NCBI GenBank assembly: GCA_933228675.1
Contig: OW121742.1
Span: 39,903,255-39,967,254 of the forward strand
DNA: 64,000 nt
Direction: 5' to 3'
DNA from: Stomorhina lunata
Taxonomy: Eukaryota; Arthropoda; Insecta; Diptera; Rhiniidae
Part shown: positions 49,901-60,295 of the stretch, one piece after another
How the letters are laid out: each line of letters opens with the position of its first letter
Position numbering within the stretch: position 1 is the first letter of the stretch
The notes under the pieces: generated by a model
The model's input: the letters and a program-made list of their open reading frames with translations, nothing else
Told to the model about the DNA's origin: nothing
Database searches by the model: none
Translations under genes and position numbers: made by a program

Positions 49901-51634
49901 AATACGTGGGGCCTATCACCTTCCAATACAGCCTGGCTCTTCGAAATGGTTGCTAAACCCATTCTCATGTACGGCGCTCTTGTCTGGTGGCCTGCCCTAA
50001 ACAAGGCTAATCAGCGAGGACTTTTTGTTAAGATCCTTAGATCTGCTGCTCTCATGATTGCGGGTGCTTTAAGGACTACTCCTTCAAAGGCACTCTTTAC
50101 CATGCTTAATTGGCTTCCGGTTGAGCTAATGGCCCAATTAGTAGCCCTCAACTCAGCTATCAGGTTAAAAACCACCGGTGAATGGTCTACTTCGTCTCTA
50201 GGCCACACCACTATTCTGGAGAAACTTAATCTCCCTGATAATATAGACTACTGTATTCCCTCACCCGCTTTCGAGCAATCCTTCACTGCGGATATCTCAG
50301 GGGCCCATAACGCTTTTAGTGAAGAGACCCTGGTTATCTATTCGGATGGATCCAAATCGTCACGTGGTGTGGGTGGGGGCTTCTTTATCCCATCATTTGG
50401 GATTAAAGTGAAATTCAAGCTCCCTAAACAATGCAGCATTCTTCAAGCTGAAATTTCAGCTATTTATAGGGCGAGCAAGTGGCTCACGTACCACCGAGTA
50501 TATCCTAACGATATTCGTTTCTGTACAGATAGTCTTGCCGCCATTCATTCCCTTTCATCGGTCTACACGACATCCGTTCTTACCCGTGAATGCCGGGCGT
50601 CTCTAAATGAGATGGCGAGACATTCCAACATTGAACTTTTCTGGGTACGTAGTCATAGTAATGTACCAGGCAACATCATAGCGGATAACCTAGCAAAAGA
50701 TGGTGCTCTTCTTAGTCAAGAAAACACTGATCAATTCATAGGTATTCCGCTCTCAGCATGCAAATTGCTCATAAAGCAGTTTATTTTTAGGTCCGCACAG
50801 ACCAACTGGTCCACAGAAAGTACCTGTACGATCTCCAGACTTACATGGCCAACTTACGACAGTAAGCGCTCTGCAATCCTGGTCAGCTTTTCGCGCCATA
50901 GACTTCGCACCCTTATTTCAGTACTCACAGGACACTGTCTTATAGGTATACATGCTAGAAGACTTAATCTTCAAAGCAATGACTACTGCAGAAGTTGTCA
51001 CAATGCAGAGGAGGAAGAAGATCTCGAACATCAATATTCGTAAAATAGGCTCTTTTATCGATGCATCTGGCTGGCTCTAACTGAGCCTCTTACTCTCGGT
51101 AGTTTTAAGAATTTAATTTTCTCTATCCTTGCAGGAATTACAAAGGGACCTCTTTATGGACCCAAGTGAGGTGGACCTTACAGTCTGCATCCTGCCTAAC
51201 CTAACCTAACCTACAATCAAATCTTTACTATTAAATAATTTTCTTTTTGAAAGACTTTTTCATAACTAACATATTATCCTTTTTTGTAATCCTTAGAAAT
51301 TTTAGCTTCCAAAAAGTACTCACAAAAGCAACGAGCTTATCGCCTCTTCGCCGTTGTCTATCACGATGGCAAAGAGGCCACCAAAGGTCACTACATCACT
51401 GATGTCTATCATACGGGCTATGGCAGTTGGTTACGTTACGATGATAGTTCCGTAAAGCCTGTCAGTGAAAATCATGTTCTCTTACCACGAACACCACGAG
51501 TACCTTATCTCCTATGCTACAGACGATGTGATACTATACCACAGCAAAGCAATAACAATCAAAATTCAGCAGCAGGCAACAGCAGCAGTAGTTCTTCAGG
51601 TAATACACAATCATCATCATCATCAGGAAAATAA
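41776..51634 (+). CDS. Usp10: Usp10 ubiquitin carboxyl-terminal hydrolase (six exons, 5' end missing)
   Basis: Exons 41776-43912, 45199-45439, 45499-45579, 45654-45821, 45883-46111 and 51297-51634 join in frame to 1063 residues plus stop. Every intron has GT...AG. Residues 1-660 are Q/H-, S/T- and A-rich disordered sequence. The peptidase C19 (USP) domain follows: Cys box NRSNYCYIN (Cys codon 43791, residue 672), GRQEDAEEFL, SVTRQTDF, LEKLPPILILHLK, His box KGHYITDV (His codon 51389, residue 983) and RYDDSSVKP (Asp codon 51440, residue 1000). The protein should remove ubiquitin from substrates. Human USP10 acts in the cytoplasm on p53 and 40S ribosomal proteins and binds G3BP; this is family knowledge, not visible here. 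The first exon starts at an acceptor in mid-codon, so start codon and promoter lie upstream. Family identity is secure. Confidence 0.95.
43953..44882. repeat. 11-bp minisatellite in the Usp10 intron
   Basis: About 84 tandem copies of agttctagttc (11 bp), nearly perfect, starting about 40 bp after the splice donor at 43913. A few units are shortened to agttc only (about 44780-44815). It makes up most of the 1286-bp intron 43913-45198. Confidence 0.97.
45199..45439 (+). CDS. Usp10: Usp10 exon: USP domain, QEDAEEF region
   Basis: Acceptor ctctag at 45193-45198, donor gtaata at 45440. Encodes ITFMSNFSNLPSGLRL and FEPTEIYKLW, then GRQEDAEEFLSYILNKL, a signature of the USP fold. Ends in phase 0 after Glu; the next intron is 59 bp. 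Confidence 0.95.
45499..45579 (+). CDS. Usp10: Usp10 small exon: acidic linker
   Basis: 27 codons between atatgtag and gtgggt: VIKLIAKPKTEQNG, then PPEEEGDVWQ. Human USP10 also has an acidic insert at this point of the domain. Phase 0 on both sides. Confidence 0.92.
45654..45821 (+). CDS. Usp10: Usp10 exon: USP domain middle
   Basis: 56 codons, MICNNRNKGSVTRQTDFG to PFFTLQLNIE, between ttttcag and gtattt. Phase 0 on both sides, following an intron of 74 bp. Confidence 0.95.
45883..46111 (+). CDS. Usp10: Usp10 exon: USP domain, hydrophobic core strand
   Basis: Starts KAASVKEALEILVGRDQLEG and continues to LEKLPPILILHLKWFDYRS and FPVELKIDA. Preceded by ttttttacag after a 61-bp intron. Donor gtaagt at 46112; the split codon (A + AA, Lys) is completed at 51297, 5.2 kb away. 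Confidence 0.95.
46112..46500. other. Start of the 5.2-kb Usp10 intron, unassigned
   Basis: No gene or clear repeat seen before the mariner remnant; AT-rich and unique-looking. Confidence 0.5.
46500..46730 (-). pseudogene. 3' end of a DD34D mariner, in Usp10 intron
   Basis: Minus strand from about 46722: DSWIASKHDQFFQRGIRTLP, two stops, KVVASDGQYYES and a stop, then the typical downstream aataaagcctcgaattt and cggaagcaaagttgta. This is the C-terminus of a mariner transposase (usual wording LPERWEKVVASDGQYF). The rest of the element is missing: 46740 onward is different sequence. Confidence 0.8.
46950..47290 (-). pseudogene. BEL/Pao-type integrase C-terminal remnant
   Basis: Minus strand from about 47240: MLGEVEAVLNT, a stop, AFTPTHLLIGGGL, then LKQRFWRA, a stop, SKDFILDLQGKGKW (46970). 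This matches the end of the integrase region of BEL/Pao LTR retroelements (EVEAVLNSRPLTP, LTPxHFLIG, FWxRWSxEYLxxLQxRxKW). Stops interrupt it and no LTRs are recognised nearby. The segment is more GC-rich than its surroundings. Confidence 0.65.
47291..48076. other. Usp10 intron interior, unassigned
   Basis: 47291-47480 is GC-richer and may continue the BEL/Pao remnant (one possible reading frame only); the remainder is AT-rich without recognised structure. Confidence 0.45.
48077..48678. mobile_element. MITE-like element with about 35-bp inverted ends
   Basis: Left end atatctgtggcaatatggaa followed by gaatagcttaagtcga; the right end read in reverse gives atatctgtcaatatggaaga and gtagcttaagtcga. 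The 602 bp between and including these ends are AT-rich and non-coding, with further cttaagt words inside. Confidence 0.65.
48773..49388. repeat. Tandemly duplicated MITE, two copies of 307-309 bp
   Basis: 48773-49079 and 49080-49388 are almost identical; the second has two extra T in a T-run. Each copy has inverted ends: atatcgcacttgatcaacaa then cagggtattaactcaaaatt on the left, and the near reverse complement (ttgagttaataccctcttgt, gaacaagtgcgatatat) on the right. The duplicated unit also includes flanking sequence (gagaattatatctattca), so the pair arose by tandem duplication and not by two insertions. Confidence 0.88.
49478..51169 (+). pseudogene. LINE ORF2 fragment: reverse transcriptase and RNase H
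   Basis: One open frame runs to TAA at 51041 and continues in the same frame to TGA at 51167. Order: RT motif TPQGGVLS, the YADD box (from 49573), LGVILDSKLSW, then an RNase H domain with YSDGSKSS, LQAEISAIYRA, CTDSLAAIHS and NIIADNLAKDG, giving all four acidic catalytic residues. Last comes CRSCHNAEEEEDLEH, the start of a zinc knuckle whose final Cys is missing; the stop at 51041 falls there, and the tail (FKNLIFSILAGITKGPLYGP) follows. RT plus RNase H points to the LOA/I/R1 group and not RTE. The protein lacks its endonuclease and RT palm start. Confidence 0.9.
49478..51209 (+). mobile_element. 5'-truncated LINE with 15-bp target-site duplication
   Basis: The 15-bp word cctacaatcaaatct occurs at 49463-49477 and 51210-51224 and exactly brackets 1732 bp. 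The insert begins in the middle of the reverse transcriptase (TPQGGVLSNLLWN) and ends with three copies of cctaa. Truncated 5' end, tail of short repeats and a target-site duplication are the marks of target-primed reverse transcription. It lies in the last Usp10 intron, about 90 bp before the final exon, in the same orientation as the gene. Confidence 0.93.
51297..51634 (+). CDS. Usp10: Usp10 last exon: catalytic His and Asp
   Basis: Acceptor atccttag at 51296. Encodes KILASKKYSQKQRAYRLFAV, then KGHYITDVYHTGYGSWLRYD with the catalytic His and Asp, and RVPYLLCYRRCD closing the domain. A serine/asparagine-rich tail follows, ending SSSSSGK and TAA at 51632-51634. Despite the LINE just upstream, the branch/acceptor region looks normal. 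Confidence 0.95.
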
Positions 51635-52780
51635 ACTTAAAAAAAAACAATGACATAAAATTAAGCCTAAATTCTAACGAAATGAAAGCACAACGAAGGT
51701 TTAAATAAGAGACAAGAAAAATCTATAAAACACACACACATTCTGCAAAATGAAGAAGCAGTAACCAACTCCTGGACAGTACTTTAAGCGGGAGGATGTG
51801 TGTGTAAGGACAGCTTAAGAAATAAGATTACAGCTAAACAAAAAATCACTAAAATTACGTGAAAAGTGATTTCAAATGAAGAATAAGATGATGATTGCGG
51901 ATAAGGCAAACAAAATCAAACATTTTTATCCTTCTTAAGGGCTTTTTTTATTAAGGTGAGAAGTTAAATTTTATAAAAAAAAGTGTTGCAAAGAAAAATA
52001 TTAAAGCCTTTAAGATTTACAACGATTGTGAACAATTTTTATAAGTAATTTATTAACTTCTCTTTCTTATTTATTATTTTATATATAAATTTAAATACAT
52101 AAATTTGCATATAGCCAAAATTAATTAACTAAAATTTAAGAAAAATTAATTAAACACAAAAATAAGAAACTCTAGTTTAAGTCTAAGTTAATAAGACTTT
52201 AAAAAAGTGAAATTTATTTTAGTAACAATTCAGAAAAAACAGAAAAACAAAACAAATTTATTTAGTTTTAGTTAGTAATTAAATAATATATACAAAAACA
52301 AAAAAAATACTAAAATACAAAAATATTAAAATTAATTAGGGTTGTGTGATTGATTAGATTAATCGCAATATTCAAATTTATGTGAAAAAGAAAATCTAAA
52401 AATTTTTAATTCTTACAAATTTAAAAGGAAAAAAAATTGGTTATTTTTAAGAATTTAAAATTTACCCTCTAACTTAAGTTAATGTTTAGGAAATTTAAAA
52501 ATTTTTTCAAATGATTAAAGATATTGTATATTAAAAAAGAAAAAAGTTCCATTCAAAATAATCTAAACTCAGTAAATTTTTTTTAAATATTAGTATGGAA
52601 ACAATATAAATAAAAACTAATAATTTCATACGAATTTATATTTGGTTTCAAAAATTTTAAGTTTTACAAAACAAAAACTTCTATCACTTGCACTTTTCGA
52701 AGGACCTAAACAATTTTCAAAACGTTAATATTTCAGTTGTATATTACACTTATTGCTGATTTCAAATTCCATCTTTAATG
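51635..52780 (+). other. Probable Usp10 3' untranslated region
   Basis: AT-rich DNA after the stop, without coding frames. AATAAA hexamers overlap the stop codon (51629) and occur at about 52609; I cannot tell which is used. The end of the transcript is not determinable from sequence alone. Confidence 0.5.
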
Positions 52781-52799
52781 TTAATCTTAAAACGAATAC

Positions 52800-53150
52800 G
52801 ATTATGCTAAAAAGGTAATGTGGTATACCTATTTGTATATTTTATTGTCAAATTTTTAGTTATGCTCCGATTAAACTATGATTTAACAATCCACGGGCTA
52901 AATCTTTAATGTACACTTTAAAAATAATATAAATATGCTTAGAAGGTAATGTGGTATACCTTTTTGTATATTTTATTATCAAATTTTAAGTTTTGTTTCG
53001 ATTAAAATATAATTCAAACATCCATGTGCTACATGTGTTCAGAGATATTTCAGAAAGTATTTCAAATCCTAATAAAAACGACTTTAAATAATGTGCAGGT
53101 AATGTGGTATACCACTTGGTCAGCACAAATCATATTACCAGCTCATACAA
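52800..53150. repeat. Tandem copies around motif ggtaatgtggtatacc
   Basis: The motif occurs at about 52807, 52945 and 53098 with shared flanks (atttgtatattttattgtcaa type, then gattaaa), spacing about 138-153 bp, so the three units are diverged tandem repeats. Confidence 0.8.
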
Positions 53151-53199
53151 TTTTATTGTAATTGTTTGCCACCCAATTCTCACGAACTCGATAAAATAT

Positions 53200-53940
53200 T
53201 AGAGCATTTCAAAAGCATTAACACTAATTAGCCTTAAAAATAATCCATTACTTTTATATTTTCATAAAAAAAATCTAGTTTTGCGTTATCTTATGAAAAA
53301 TATGATTTAGTGGTAATAAAAGTAGTGCATTACTTCTAATATTGAATATAAATCTAATAAAAAGTTTCATTAAATTTGATGTCTATTCTAGATTAGTGCA
53401 TTACAAAAGCATTAGCACTAATTTCGATTCATTCTCATTAATAGCCTTAAAAATAGTTCATTACTTTCATATCTAGTTTTGCGTTATCTTTTGAGTAATA
53501 TAATTTAGTGGTAATTAAAGTAGTGCATTACTTTTAATGTTAAGTCTTTACAAAAGCATTAGCACTAATTTCGTGTCATTTATATTATTAGCCTTTAAAA
53601 TAATGCATTACTTTTGTATTTTCATCATCAAGAAACTAGTTTTGCTTTATCTAATGAAAAATATGATCTAGAAGTAATAAAAGTAATGCATTACTTTCAA
53701 TGTTTAGTCTAAATCTATTAAACTGTTTCATAAAGTTTCATGACTATTCGATATTAGTGCATTACAAATGCATTAGCACTGATTTTGTGTCATTAGCATT
53801 AATACCCATAAAAATAATGCATTACTTTTGTGTTTTCATGACTAAAAATTTAATTTTGCATTATCTTATGAAAAATATGCTTTAGTAGTAATACAAGTAA
53901 TGCATTACTTTTAATGTTAAGTCTAAATCTAATAAACACT
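53200..53940. repeat. Four diverged 150-215 bp repeats with TAATGCATTA palindrome
   Basis: gcattagcactaattt or a variant recurs at 53215, 53409, 53556 and 53770. Each unit also carries gttttgcgttatct-like and aaagtaatgcattacttt words; the latter is a perfect 18-bp palindrome at about 53681 and 53896. Spacing varies by indels. Confidence 0.82.
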
Positions 53941-54984
53941 GGGAGTCAAGGATAACAGAATTTATTTTTATAGTGTCAGTTTTAGTAAAAAGTTACTATA
54001 CCACAATACCAGGCTATACCACATTACTTGCACTTACTTTAGACATGTTAAAAATTTTGAATTGAGACTTAGTGATTGCAAAATGTTATATATAAAAATT
54101 CTTATGTTGTTTCGAAATTAATAAATTGATTAAAGAAACTTTTTTGTAAAAAATTGAAAATTAATCCATTATATTATTTTATCTGTTTTAAGTCAAATTT
54201 GTTAATAACTCTAGTATTAAGTGTATGAAATTTTGAATTGTTTTGTATTGTATGTTTGATGATGATGATTGATGTCACTCTGTGTTGAATGTTATCGTTT
54301 TTATTTTAAAACTTTGTTCCATTAAACCCATAAGATCCTAATTTATCTAGTTACATACAAAAACAAATATTAAATTAAATTTAATAAAAAACAACTACAT
54401 TTTATTATTTCTTTAAAGCAAATGTGTTATGTTTGTTCAGTTTTTTAAGTTTATTTAAAAAATATGTTAATTTTTAATTTTTTTCCTTCTCCATTTATTT
54501 TTTTTAAACTTGAATTAAGTATTTAAATTTTCTTTATGAAAATTATTGAAAAAAAAGTGTACGAAAAGAAAGTTTTATAAAAGATTTTTAATTTAAGAAT
54601 TTTATAATTTTAATTTTATAAGTGATATTCACGAAGGTTTTTGTATAAATTTGATCCATTTGCATTCATGAGTAATTTTATTGTTATCTAAATAAAGTTA
54701 ATTGAAAATTCCGGAAAATTGTTTAAAACTTGTTTAAAAATTTTAGCAATCGTTCTTACTCAAATCCAAAACTTTTTTATTTTATTTATTCTTTATCGGA
54801 TCCTGGTCTGTTAACTAGTAAAAGAACCAAAAACCAAATATTTTTTGTGGTCCTTAAATTTGTTTAATATTCGTACTTTTCATATATAAATATTTGGTTT
54901 GTATTTAATCCATTTCAATTTTAAAATAATATTTGTTAAGATAAACTTAAAATATACCAGGTTTTTTGAAAGATTCAACCATAA
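53941..54984. other. AT-rich intergenic DNA
   Basis: Contains the dispersed motif in reverse at about 54000-54035 (ctataccacattacttgcac). Otherwise nothing recognised. Confidence 0.55.
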
Positions 54985-56590
54985 TTAAAACTAACATTTT
55001 TCACATTTTTGAAAATTGACTATTAAAAGGAAATTTTTCAAAAATTTTCTTTTTATAGGATATTTTTCTAAAATTTACTACTATTTATAAACATTTTTTT
55101 CGAAAATTGATTGTTTAAAGGAAATTTTTCAAAAATTGACTTTTTAAAGGAAATTTATTGAAAATTGCTCCTTATTGAAAATACTTCGAAAATTTACTTT
55201 TTATAGGAAATTTTTCGATAATTTACTATTTATAGGAAATTTTTCAAAAATTTACTATTCATAGGAAATTTTTCGAAAATTTACTTTTTATAGGAAATTT
55301 TTCGAAAATTGACTATTTATAGGAAATTTTTCGAAAATTTACTATTTATAGGAAAATTTTCGAAAATTTACTATTTATAAAATTTTACTATTTATAGGAA
55401 ATTTTTTGAAAATCTTTTTATAGGAAAATTTTCGAAAATTTACTATTTATAAGAAATTATGTATTTATAGGAAATTTTTCGAAAATTTACTGTTTATAAA
55501 AAATTTTTCGAAAATTTACTTCATATTTATAAAAATTTTACGAAAAATTACTTTTTATAAAATTTTTTTCGAAATATACTATTTATTGGAAATTTTTCGG
55601 AAATTTACTTTTTATAAGAAATTTTTCGAAAATTCAATTTTTTTCGAATTTCAATATATATATGAATTTTTTCGAAAATTGACTTTTTATAGGGAATTTT
55701 CCGAAATTGACTAAATATAGGAAATTTTTCGAAAATTTACTACTTATAGAATATTTTTCGAAAATTGACTATTTATAAGAAATTTTTCGAAACTTATCTA
55801 ATTATAGGAAGTTTTTCGAAAATTGACTATTAATAGCAATTTACTATTTATATATTTTCGGAAAATTTACTATTTATAGGAAATTTTTCGAAAATTTACT
55901 TTTTATAGGACATTTTCGAAAAATTTCTTCTAAATAGTCAACTTTTAAAAAATTTTCCTATGAATAGCAAATTTTAGAAAAATTAAAAAAAAATAGCTTT
56001 TCCAAAATTTCCTTTAAATTGTAAACTTTTGAAAAATTTCCTAAAAAAAGTAAATTTTCGAAAACTTTCCTAAAAAAAATAAATTTTTGAAAAATTCCCT
56101 AAAAATAGTCAATTTTCGAAAAATTTCCTATAAATAATAAATTATCGAAAAATTTCCTATGTATAGTCAATTTTCGAAAAATCTCCTATAAATAGTAAAT
56201 TTTTAAAAAATTTCCTTCATTTTTGAAAAAAAATTAATATAAATAATAAATTTTCGAAAAATTTCCTATATAAAGTAAAATTTCGGAAAATTTCCTTTAT
56301 AAAGTAAATTTTCGAAAAATTTCCTATAAATAGTCAATTTTTGAAAAATTTCCCATAAATAGTAATCTTTGAAAAATTTCCTTAAAATAGTAAATTTTCA
56401 AAAAATTTCATCAAATAGTAAATTTTTCGAAAATTTACTATTTTTTTTTTTTTTTTGGAAATTTGTTCCAAAATTAACTATTTATAGGAAATTTTCCCAA
56501 AATTTACTTTGACTGTTTCGAAAATTTACAATATATAGGAAATTTTTCTAAAATTTACTATTAATAGGAAATTTTTCCGAAATTATGTTT
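54985..56590. repeat. Diverged 29-bp satellite block S8, with orientation switch
   Basis: 54985-55915 reads as tataggaaatttttcgaaaa / tttacta units; about 55915-56420 reads in the opposite sense (cgaaaaatttcctataaata); 56440-56590 returns to the first. Units are strongly diverged with many indels. Confidence 0.92.
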
Positions 56591-57061
56591 GTATCTTTTT
56601 TACCCTAATTTTGCATTTTATTACTTTTTAAATAAACTTTAAGTAAAACTAAGATAACATACTTATATAATTTTCTTAATTATTATTTTAAAAAAATCTA
56701 AATTATATTAATTGTTAATACATTTTATTAAACTAAAAAAAAAATTTGAAAATATTTGATATGTTTTTAAGGGAAGAATTAACATTATTATGAGATATTG
56801 CAGTTTTAACTGTCTGATATTTGTTTAATCGTGACGATTGCATAACAAAGGTATATCTTGAGTTTTGTTTAGCAAAATTTCCTTAAGACTTAAGCAAAAT
56901 AAGAAAAAACTAAAACTTTTGTAAGAAATTCAAACGAAAAACTGTTAAATAAATATCTACTTATGAATTAGTTGTAGCATTATTACAATTATTGTTAACT
57001 CTATTAATAGGTATTATATTTTTTTTATTCTATATCGATGGTGTAATATTTGGCAACTCGT
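56591..57061. other. Spacer between satellite blocks S8 and S9
   Basis: About 470 bp of AT-rich DNA, no gene seen. Confidence 0.6.
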
Positions 57062-58502
57062 ATATTTTTCGAAAATTGACTATTTATAGGAAATTTTTCG
57101 AAAATTGAATATTTGTAGGTAATTTTTCGAAAATTGACTATTAATAGGAAACTTTTCAAAAATTGACTATTTATAGGAAATTTTTTAAAAATTGGAATTT
57201 ATAGGATTTTTTTTTTAAATTGACTATTTGCAGGAAATTTTTTTGAAAATTGACTATTTATAGGAAAATTTTCTAAAATTGACTATAGGAAATTTTTCAA
57301 AAATTGACTATTTATAGGAAATTTTTCAAAAATGGACTATTTATAGGAAAATTTTCAAAAATTGACTATTTATAGGAAATTTTTCAAAAATTGACTATTT
57401 ATAGTAAATTTTTCAAAAATTTACTATTTATAGGAAATTTTTTAAAAATTTACTATTTATAGGAAATTTTTGAAAAATTTACTATTTATAGGAAATTTTT
57501 CAAAAATTTACTATTTATAGGAAATTTTTCAAAAATTTACTATTTATAGGAAATTTTTCAATAATTTTCTATTTATAGGAAATTTTTAAAAAATTTACTA
57601 TTTATAGGAAATTTTTCAAAAATTTACTATTTATAGGAAATTTTTCAAAAATTTACTATTTATGGGAAATTTTTCAAAAATTTGCTATTTATAGAAATTT
57701 TTCAAAAATTTGCTATTTATAGAAATTTTTCAAAAATTTGCTATTTATACAAAATTTTTCGAAAATTTACTATTTAAAGGAAATTTTTCAAAAATATACT
57801 ATTTATAGGAAATTTTTTGAAATGTGACTACTTACAGGAAATTTTTAAAAAATTGACCACTTATAGAAAATTTTTAAAAAATTTACTACTTATAGAAATT
57901 TTTAAAAAATTCGCTATTTATACAAAATTTTTCGAAAATTGACTATTTATAGGAAATTTTTGAAAAATTTACTATTTATAGGAAATTTTTCAAAAATTTA
58001 CTATTTATAGGAAATTTTTCAAAAATTTACTATTTATAGGAAATTTTTTAAAAATTTACTATTTATAGGAAATTTTTGAAAAATTTACTATTTATAGGAA
58101 ATTTTTGAAAAATGTACTATTTATAGGAAATTTTTCAAAAATTTACTATTTTTAGGAAATTTTTCAAAAATTTACTATTTATAGGAAATTTTTCAAAAAT
58201 TTACTATTTATAGGAAATTTTTCAAAAATTTACTATTTATAGGAAATTTTTCAAAAATTTACTATTTATAGGAAATTTTTCAATAATTTTCTATTTATAG
58301 GAAATTTTTAAAAAATTTACTATTTATAGGAAATTTTTCAAAAATTTACTATTTATAGGAAATTTTTCAAAAATTTACTAAATATGCGAAATTTTTCAAA
58401 AATTTACTATTTATGGGAAATTTTTTAAAAATTTACTATTTATATGAAACTTTTTAAAACTTGACTATTTATAGGAAATTTTTCGAAAATTGACTATTTA
58501 TG
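57062..58502 (-). repeat. 29-bp satellite block S9
   Basis: About 50 units of tataggaaatttttcaaaaa then tttactattta. The order of variants near 57420-57640 (with an aataattttctatt unit) recurs at about 58150-58370, so a segment of roughly 720 bp was duplicated. Confidence 0.94.
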
Positions 58503-59280
58503 GGTGGTATCGTTTGATAATGCATCTATCCAAGAACAATTCTAAATGTGTATATCCTCGAGATATCAATATTGACCATCGATATATATTTATAAGTAGC
58601 ATACAATATTAAAGCAACAAATTTAAGAAGTTAAAAATTATTAAAAAAAATTTCTAATAAATTGTATTTATAGAAAAACATAATGAAAATCTTTAATCAA
58701 AAATTCTTTTAAAATAATTTAATTGAAAAATTGATTTATTAAATTTTCAAAGACTTATTGTAGGATTTTTATATGTTAAATTTTATTTATTAGCTTGTCA
58801 TAACTTTAGTTTTCATTCATGAATAAGGGGTTACATTTTTTGTATTAATAAGACTTTAGATAAAAATCTAAATTAATTTTTTTTTACCAAGAATTTTAAA
58901 TTCATCAACAAATAAAAATTTCCATTTAAACAAATTAAGAAATATAATAAACAAAAACTATTTTTAACTATTAATTAAAAATTATGTAACAATTTAAAGA
59001 CAGACAAAAACATCATATAAATAACAATTTCTCTAATATTTTAAAATTGTGCCAATATCAAAAATTGAATAAAAAATAAACTAAATATAAAATTTATAAA
59101 ATAGTTAATAATATAGTACAGCAATATTTAAACAAATTCTGATACAAATTTATATTTTTATATCATAAAAGTTAAACTAAAATAAGAAAATTAATTTAAT
59201 AAAATTTCTATATGTATTGTTTTGTTTTTCATTAAAAGAAATATTTAATTTTTAAAATATTTAAATTTAGGAATAGAATT
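58503..59280. other. AT-rich intergenic DNA, no gene seen
   Basis: Very AT-rich, no repeat or coding structure recognised. Confidence 0.55.
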
Positions 59281-60295
59281 CAAATTCAGTCTAAAAAAAC
59301 TAATGATTTGATTGTGTATTGCAACCGAAAATTTAGTTGCTTCGTCTACTGGCAATACAACCAGTAAACAAGTTGTTTTGTAAATGGCAACACATGTTAG
59401 TTGCTAAAAGTTATTGAAAATTGTGAATGGCAACCAGAATTGATTCTTGTTGACATCAACAATATGTTTAGTAATTGATAGGCAACTGAGGTTCTGTTAT
59501 CAGTTATTAGTTGTCATACGTAATGTCATTTTGCAATTGGCAACACAATTTAAGTTGCATTGTACTACACAATCGAGCCATTAATACTCTTATTATAACG
59601 AAAATTTTTTCGATAACTCCAAATTCAGTCTGAAAAATTAATGGTTCGATTGTGTATTGCAACCGAACTTTGGTTGCTTCGTCTGCTGGCAATACAGCCA
59701 GTAAAAGGTTGTATTGTATATGGCAACACATGTTAGTTGCTAAAAGTTATTGAAAATTGTGAATGGCAACCAGAATTGACTTTTGTTGCCATCAAAAATA
59801 TGTTTAGTAATTGACAAGGCAACTGAGGTTCTGTTATCGGTTGTTAGTTGCCATACATAATGTTATTTTGGCAATTGGAAGCACAATTTAAGTTGCGTTG
59901 CACTACACAATCGGGCCATTAATATTCTTTTCATAAGGAAAAATTTTTTGAAAGCTCCAAATTCAGTCTGAAAAATGAATGGTTCGATTGTGTACTGCAG
60001 CCGAATTTTAGTTGCCTTGTCTGCTGGCAATGCAACCGATAAAAAAAGTTGTATTGTATATGGCAACCCATGTCAGTTGCTTAAAGTTCTCGAAAATTGT
60101 GAATGGCAACAAGAATTGACATTTGTTGCCACCCACAATATGATAAGCAATTGACAAGGCAACTGAGGTTCTGTTATCGATTATTAGTTGTCATACATAA
60201 TGTCATTTTGGCAATTGGCAAAACAATTAAAGTTTAGCTGCACTTCACAATCAGGCCATTAATATTTTTATCATAACGAAAATTTGTTGATAACT
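59281..60295. repeat. 339-bp tandem repeat, three copies
   Basis: caaattcagtct starts copies at 59281, 59620 and 59959, exactly 339 bp apart. Each copy holds many ggcaac and gttgcc words (for example tatggcaacacatgttagtt and gaatggcaaccagaattgac). The short minus-strand frames at 59507 and 59863 correspond to the same part of successive units and are not convincing genes. Confidence 0.93.

Noticed and set aside
49573..50211. Minus-strand open frames across the LINE
   Set aside because: They lie opposite the RT/RNase H frame, which accounts for the sequence fully.
51195..51210. (cctaa)n as an interstitial telomere
   Set aside because: Only about three units, exactly at the 3' end of a LINE and before the target-site duplication, so it is the element's tail.
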